Part shown: in pieces, positions 17,533 through 19,008 of the stretch
How positions within the stretch are numbered: position 1 is the first letter of the stretch
How the letters are laid out: each line of letters begins with the position of its first letter
Assembly (NCBI GenBank): GCA_031289895.1
Contig: JAITOP010000137.1
Span: 1-19,008 of the forward strand
DNA: 19,008 bases
Direction: 5' to 3'
Origin: Prevotellaceae bacterium
GTDB lineage: Bacteria; Bacteroidota; Bacteroidia; Bacteroidales; UBA932
Notes under the pieces: model-generated
The model's input: the letters and a program-made list of their open reading frames with translations, nothing else
What the model was told of the DNA's origin: nothing
Database searches by the model: none
Translations under genes and position numbers: made by a program

Positions 17533-17562
17533 TTCATGGCACATCGTGTAACTTTATGGCAC
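17533..17562 (-). promoter_or_regulatory. Candidate MraZ operator: three 10-bp direct repeat units
   Basis: Read on the minus strand, three consecutive 10-mers all begin with GT: GTGCCATAAA (17562-17553), GTTACACGAT (17552-17543) and GTGCCATGAA (17542-17533). The outer two share GTGCCAT exactly, 20 bp apart. MraZ in other bacteria binds short direct repeats with a 10-bp period directly upstream of mraZ; the motif differs between phyla. Here the array covers the expected -33 region of the dcw promoter. This is inference from spacing and position. Confidence 0.5.
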
Positions 17563-17635
17563 TTTTTTTTCAATTTTTTTTTCAATATACTGATTACTAA
17601 ATAAATATGCTCTAAAAAATAAATGCACATAATTT

Positions 17636-17687
17636 TGTTAATAAACTGCTTAAAACCTGTTAATAAACTGCTTAAAACCTGTTAATA
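17636..17687. repeat. 22-bp tandem repeat, about 2.4 copies
   Basis: Two identical 22-bp units (17636-17657 and 17658-17679) begin TGTTAATAAA and end CTTAAAACC. A third, partial copy starts at 17680 and diverges at the ninth base. The period equals two helical turns, putting each TGTTAATA on the same DNA face. There are no spacers of the kind found in CRISPR arrays. Confidence 0.9.
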
Positions 17688-17710
17688 TCCTTGTTAATAT
17701 CTGTTGATAA
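17636..17710 (+). promoter_or_regulatory. Array of five DnaA-box-like 9-mers
   Basis: Five same-orientation 9-mers occur: TGTTAATAA at 17636-17644 and 17658-17666, TGTTAATAT at 17680-17688 and 17692-17700, and TGTTGATAA at 17702-17710. The last differs at one base from the consensus DnaA box TGTGGATAA; the first two differ at two. Start-to-start spacings are 22, 22, 12 and 10 bp, near whole helical turns. Such clustering is what origins and DnaA-regulated promoters show. It lies between dcw (leftward) and the 145-aa gene (rightward). An unrelated regulator is a fair alternative. Confidence 0.45.
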
Positions 17711-17856
17711 GTTTTTATCGCTATATCAGGCTTAATTTTTAACAAAACATATAATTGCGTAAAAATTAAAAAAAAAATTTAACACAAGCAGTAAAATTTT
17801 TTTACCGAATTACGAAAAATCAAATAATAAATTTTATGGTTTTTATTTGTTTGCTT

Positions 17857-17887
17857 TTTGTATTTTAAAATATTTTTTTCATCTTTG
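17857..17887 (+). promoter_or_regulatory. Plus-strand Bacteroidota-type promoter with no adjacent ORF
   Basis: TTTG (17857-17860), a 19-nt spacer, then CATCTTTG (17880-17887), one base off TAnnTTTG and followed by CAAC. The spacing is ideal. Transcription would start near 17893, more than 300 nt before the next plausible start codon at 18206, so it would make either a long leader or a small RNA. A second promoter at 18129-18160 lies nearer that gene. Confidence 0.5.
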
Positions 17888-18128
17888 CAACTAATACATA
17901 TACAATATGTTACAAAGACAAAAATAAGATTAAATTTTAAAATTTCATAAATATAATTTAGTAAAAACATATATGTGAAATTTTGAGTGAAAAAAAAATT
18001 AATTCAAATCATAATATTTTACGTTTTTTTTTGACAATTAAATACACATTAAAAAGGGAAATATATGTAAAATATTAACAAATGCTAAACAAGTAAATAC
18101 TTGAAAAACAAAAAAAAAGTAAAAATAT

Positions 18129-18160
18129 TTTGGAGAATTGAAAAAATCTGTATAAATTTG
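18129..18160 (+). promoter_or_regulatory. Promoter of the 145-aa protein gene
   Basis: TTTG (18129-18132), a 20-nt spacer, then TAAATTTG (18153-18160), an exact fit to the Bacteroidota -33/-7 pattern. The start of transcription would be near 18166, giving a leader of about 40 nt before the ATG at 18206. A 14-bp palindrome (18090-18103) lies about 25 nt upstream and might be an operator, though it is short. Confidence 0.75.
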
Positions 18161-18205
18161 TAAAATCTTAAATTAATTAAATCAATACAATAAAATATTT
18201 TAATA

Positions 18206-18643
18206 ATGGAAACGAAAAAAACAGAAAAAGCAGAACAATTACCATTTGTTGTTAGCAAAGGTGTAAAAGAGTGCTTGGGCAAATTAATAAGCTATTTCGA
18301 AAATACACAGCAAAAGTATTTTAGCGAAGTAAGTTTAATCGGAGAAGTAATAAAGATGTTATGCTCTATCAATGGTAAAAATGTTAATCTCGAAGCAGCA
18401 ATCAAAGTTTGTGATTACGAGTATGAAAACGCAATGCTGTACAACAAACAGGCATTGGAAAGTTTACGCGATTTTGAGCAGTATATCATTAAAAATCGTG
18501 GTATGTTTAATATCAGCGTAGAGGATACAATCACTCACTTGATTACTGTAACTCTCGACTTAAACAAAGCCGCAAACGGTTTTCATAACAGTAACTTTAA
18601 AGATATAGTGAATTTAGCAAATGAAAGCAGTAACGATAAATAA
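18206..18643 (+). CDS. Hypothetical 145-aa helical protein
   Basis: I do not recognise this protein. It is predicted soluble: no signal peptide, no membrane segment, and no metal-binding or nucleotide-binding motif that I can see. After a charged start (M-E-T-K-K-T-E-K-A-E), residues 15-52, 61-95 and 104-124 look like amphipathic helices, suggesting a helical bundle. It has two or three Cys residues without a pattern. The gene is flanked by a clear promoter (18129-18160) and a terminator (18671-18698), so it is a single-gene unit, and codon use looks normal for the window. It is divergent from the dcw operon across an unusual AT-rich gap. A structural or regulatory role is possible, but nothing in the sequence decides this. 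Confidence 0.85.
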   Translation: METKKTEKAEQLPFVVSKGVKECLGKLISYFENTQQKYFSEVSLIGEVIKMLCSINGKNVNLEAAIKVCDYEYENAMLYNKQALESLRDFEQYIIKNRGMFNISVEDTITHLITVTLDLNKAANGFHNSNFKDIVNLANESSNDK

Positions 18644-18670
18644 TCTTTTATTTATTACTCCAAAAATTAA

Positions 18671-18698
18671 AGAACCGCTCGGAATGAGCGGTTTTTTT
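18671..18698 (+). terminator. Intrinsic terminator of the 145-aa gene
   Basis: AACCGCTC (18673-18680) pairs with GAGCGGTT (18686-18693) around the loop GGAAT, followed by a T-run ending at 18698. It begins 28 nt after the stop codon. This is a GC-rich stem in very AT-rich surroundings. Confidence 0.92.
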
Positions 18699-18733
18699 AT
18701 TGCTTTTAAAACAAAATTTTTTAGATTTTTTTG

Positions 18734-18754
18734 ATGCAGATAAATTTGCTGCAT
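18734..18754. repeat. Small inverted repeat ATGCAG/CTGCAT
   Basis: ATGCAG (18734-18739) and CTGCAT (18749-18754) are separated by 9 nt, just left of the large palindromic element. It is short and may be chance or the edge of the same repeat element. Confidence 0.35.
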
Positions 18755-18760
18755 AATAAT

Positions 18761-18848
18761 GTCTGAACCATGATTTTTCATGATTAAAAAGATTATCAGG
18801 ATAGAACATCAAATTAATAATAAAAATCCTATAAATCATGGTTTAGAC
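18761..18848. repeat. 88-bp palindromic intergenic element
   Basis: The outer arms GTCTGAACCATGATTT (18761-18776) and AAATCATGGTTTAGAC (18833-18848) are reverse complements at 15 of 16 positions. A nested pair, AGGAT (18798-18802) and ATCCT (18826-18830), lies inside, with repeated TGATT/GATTA motifs between. From memory, elements with 'GAACCATGATT...AATCATGGTT' ends recur between genes in Bacteroidota and some other phyla. It could be a non-autonomous mobile element or a repetitive extragenic palindrome; no transposase is present here. Confidence 0.75.
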
Positions 18849-18964
18849 AATTAATAGATAATGATTTGTATCATATTGGCGCATCTTTAAAAGATTTGGG
18901 CAAAAAACTGTTTGCATTTTCTAAAATGGAGATGTTGGCAACAGAATTATTGAAAAATATATGA
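18824..18964 (+). pseudogene. Decapitated 3' gene remnant with YHIGASLKDLGKK tail
   Basis: A frame is open from 18824 to a TGA at 18962-18964 and blocked by a TAA at 18821-18823. From about 18851 it reads L-I-D-N-D-L-Y-H-I-G-A-S-L-K-D-L-G-K-K, then L-F-A-F-S-K-M-E and a helical end. I recall this kind of tail from the C-termini of Bacteroidota accessory proteins, of ORF6N-domain or phospholipase-D-like type ('HDRFLIID...YHIGASLKDLGKK'); the family assignment is from memory and tentative. No start codon or N-terminal domain is present: the sequence to the left is the palindromic element, whose right arm is read through in the same frame. It is probably a remnant left after insertion or deletion at the element. 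Confidence 0.6.
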
Positions 18965-18987
18965 TTAAAAAATCAAAAATAAAATTG

Positions 18988-18995
18988 TAAATTTG
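18988..18995 (+). promoter_or_regulatory. Possible -7 element near the right edge
   Basis: TAAATTTG followed by CA matches TAnnTTTG, but no clear TTTG lies 19-21 nt upstream. It could serve a gene beyond the window. In DNA this AT-rich a chance match is quite possible. Confidence 0.25.
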
Positions 18996-19008
18996 CATTT
19001 ATTATTTG

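Larger units (their letters stand above)
17563..18128. other. AT-rich intergenic region without protein-coding genes
   Basis: The gap between the dcw control region and the promoter of the 145-aa gene has no convincing ORF on either strand; the open frames are short and Lys/Asn/Ile/Phe-rich as expected from AT-rich DNA. It holds the DnaA-like box array (17636-17710), many A and T runs of 7-10 nt, short palindromes such as GTAAAA-TTT-TTTTAC (17791-17805) and CAAGTA-AA-TACTTG (18090-18103), and a plus-strand promoter at 17857-17887. By eye, base composition is markedly more AT-rich than in the flanking genes, particularly from 17720 onward. Confidence 0.75.

Noticed and set aside
17636..17710. 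Possible CRISPR array
   Set aside because: The 22-bp units are directly contiguous, with no variable spacers and no cas genes nearby.
17779..17970. 63-aa minus-strand open frame in the AT-rich gap
   Set aside because: Its composition (Ile, Phe, Lys, Asn, Tyr, Cys) is what AT-rich non-coding DNA gives, and it overlaps a plus-strand promoter.
18085..18282. 65-aa minus-strand open frame
   Set aside because: It overlaps the promoter and 5' end of the 145-aa gene on the opposite strand and is Phe/Ile-rich without motifs.
18648..18839. 63-aa minus-strand open frame
   Set aside because: It spans the terminator hairpin and half of the palindromic element, so it is an artefact of repeats.

Overview
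The window is AT-rich chromosomal DNA from a member of the Bacteroidota, probably Bacteroidales-like; the genus cannot be fixed from the sequence. The evidence is the Bacteroidota-type promoter elements (TTTG about 20 nt upstream of TAnnTTTG), the near absence of Shine-Dalgarno sequences, a MraY with a long extracytoplasmic insert, an FtsI with a C-terminal PASTA domain, a Bacteroidota-style FtsL and FtsQ, and an FtsZ with a long acidic Asn-rich tail.

Almost the whole window (17480 down to 2003, minus strand) is one uninterrupted dcw (division and cell wall) cluster in canonical order: mraZ, rsmH, ftsL, ftsI, murE, mraY, murD, ftsW, murG, murC, ftsQ, ftsA, ftsZ. Gaps range from 37 nt down to overlaps at ftsW/murG and murG/murC, so the genes are almost certainly co-transcribed. 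The set makes the cytoplasmic peptidoglycan precursor (MurC, MurD, MurE), loads it onto lipid (MraY, MurG), polymerises and cross-links it at the septum (FtsW, FtsI with FtsL and FtsQ) and builds the Z-ring (FtsA, FtsZ). MurE carries the DNPR motif of meso-diaminopimelate-adding enzymes. murF, murB and ddl are not here.

Downstream of ftsZ (1907-219, minus strand), behind its own TAnnTTTG promoter, lies a lipoprotein with an OmpA-like segment and TPR-like repeats. It converges on the 3' end of a plus-strand gene cut by the left window edge (1-120). The two share a strong, probably bidirectional terminator at 167-204.

Upstream of mraZ lies about 725 nt of very AT-rich non-coding DNA (17481-18205). 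It holds a dcw promoter with a three-unit, 10-bp-period repeat that looks like a MraZ operator; five same-orientation DnaA-box-like 9-mers, three of them at an exact 22-bp period; and a good plus-strand promoter (17857-17887) with no ORF directly behind it. A second plus-strand promoter (18129-18160) precedes an unrecognised 145-aa helical protein gene (18206-18643), which ends at a clear terminator. The DnaA-like array together with genes pointing away on both sides makes this gap a candidate replication origin or DnaA-controlled region, which is the most interesting unexplained feature here.

The right end holds an 88-bp palindromic element (18761-18848) abutting a decapitated 3' gene remnant whose residues end in a recognisable YHIGASLKDLGKK-type tail.
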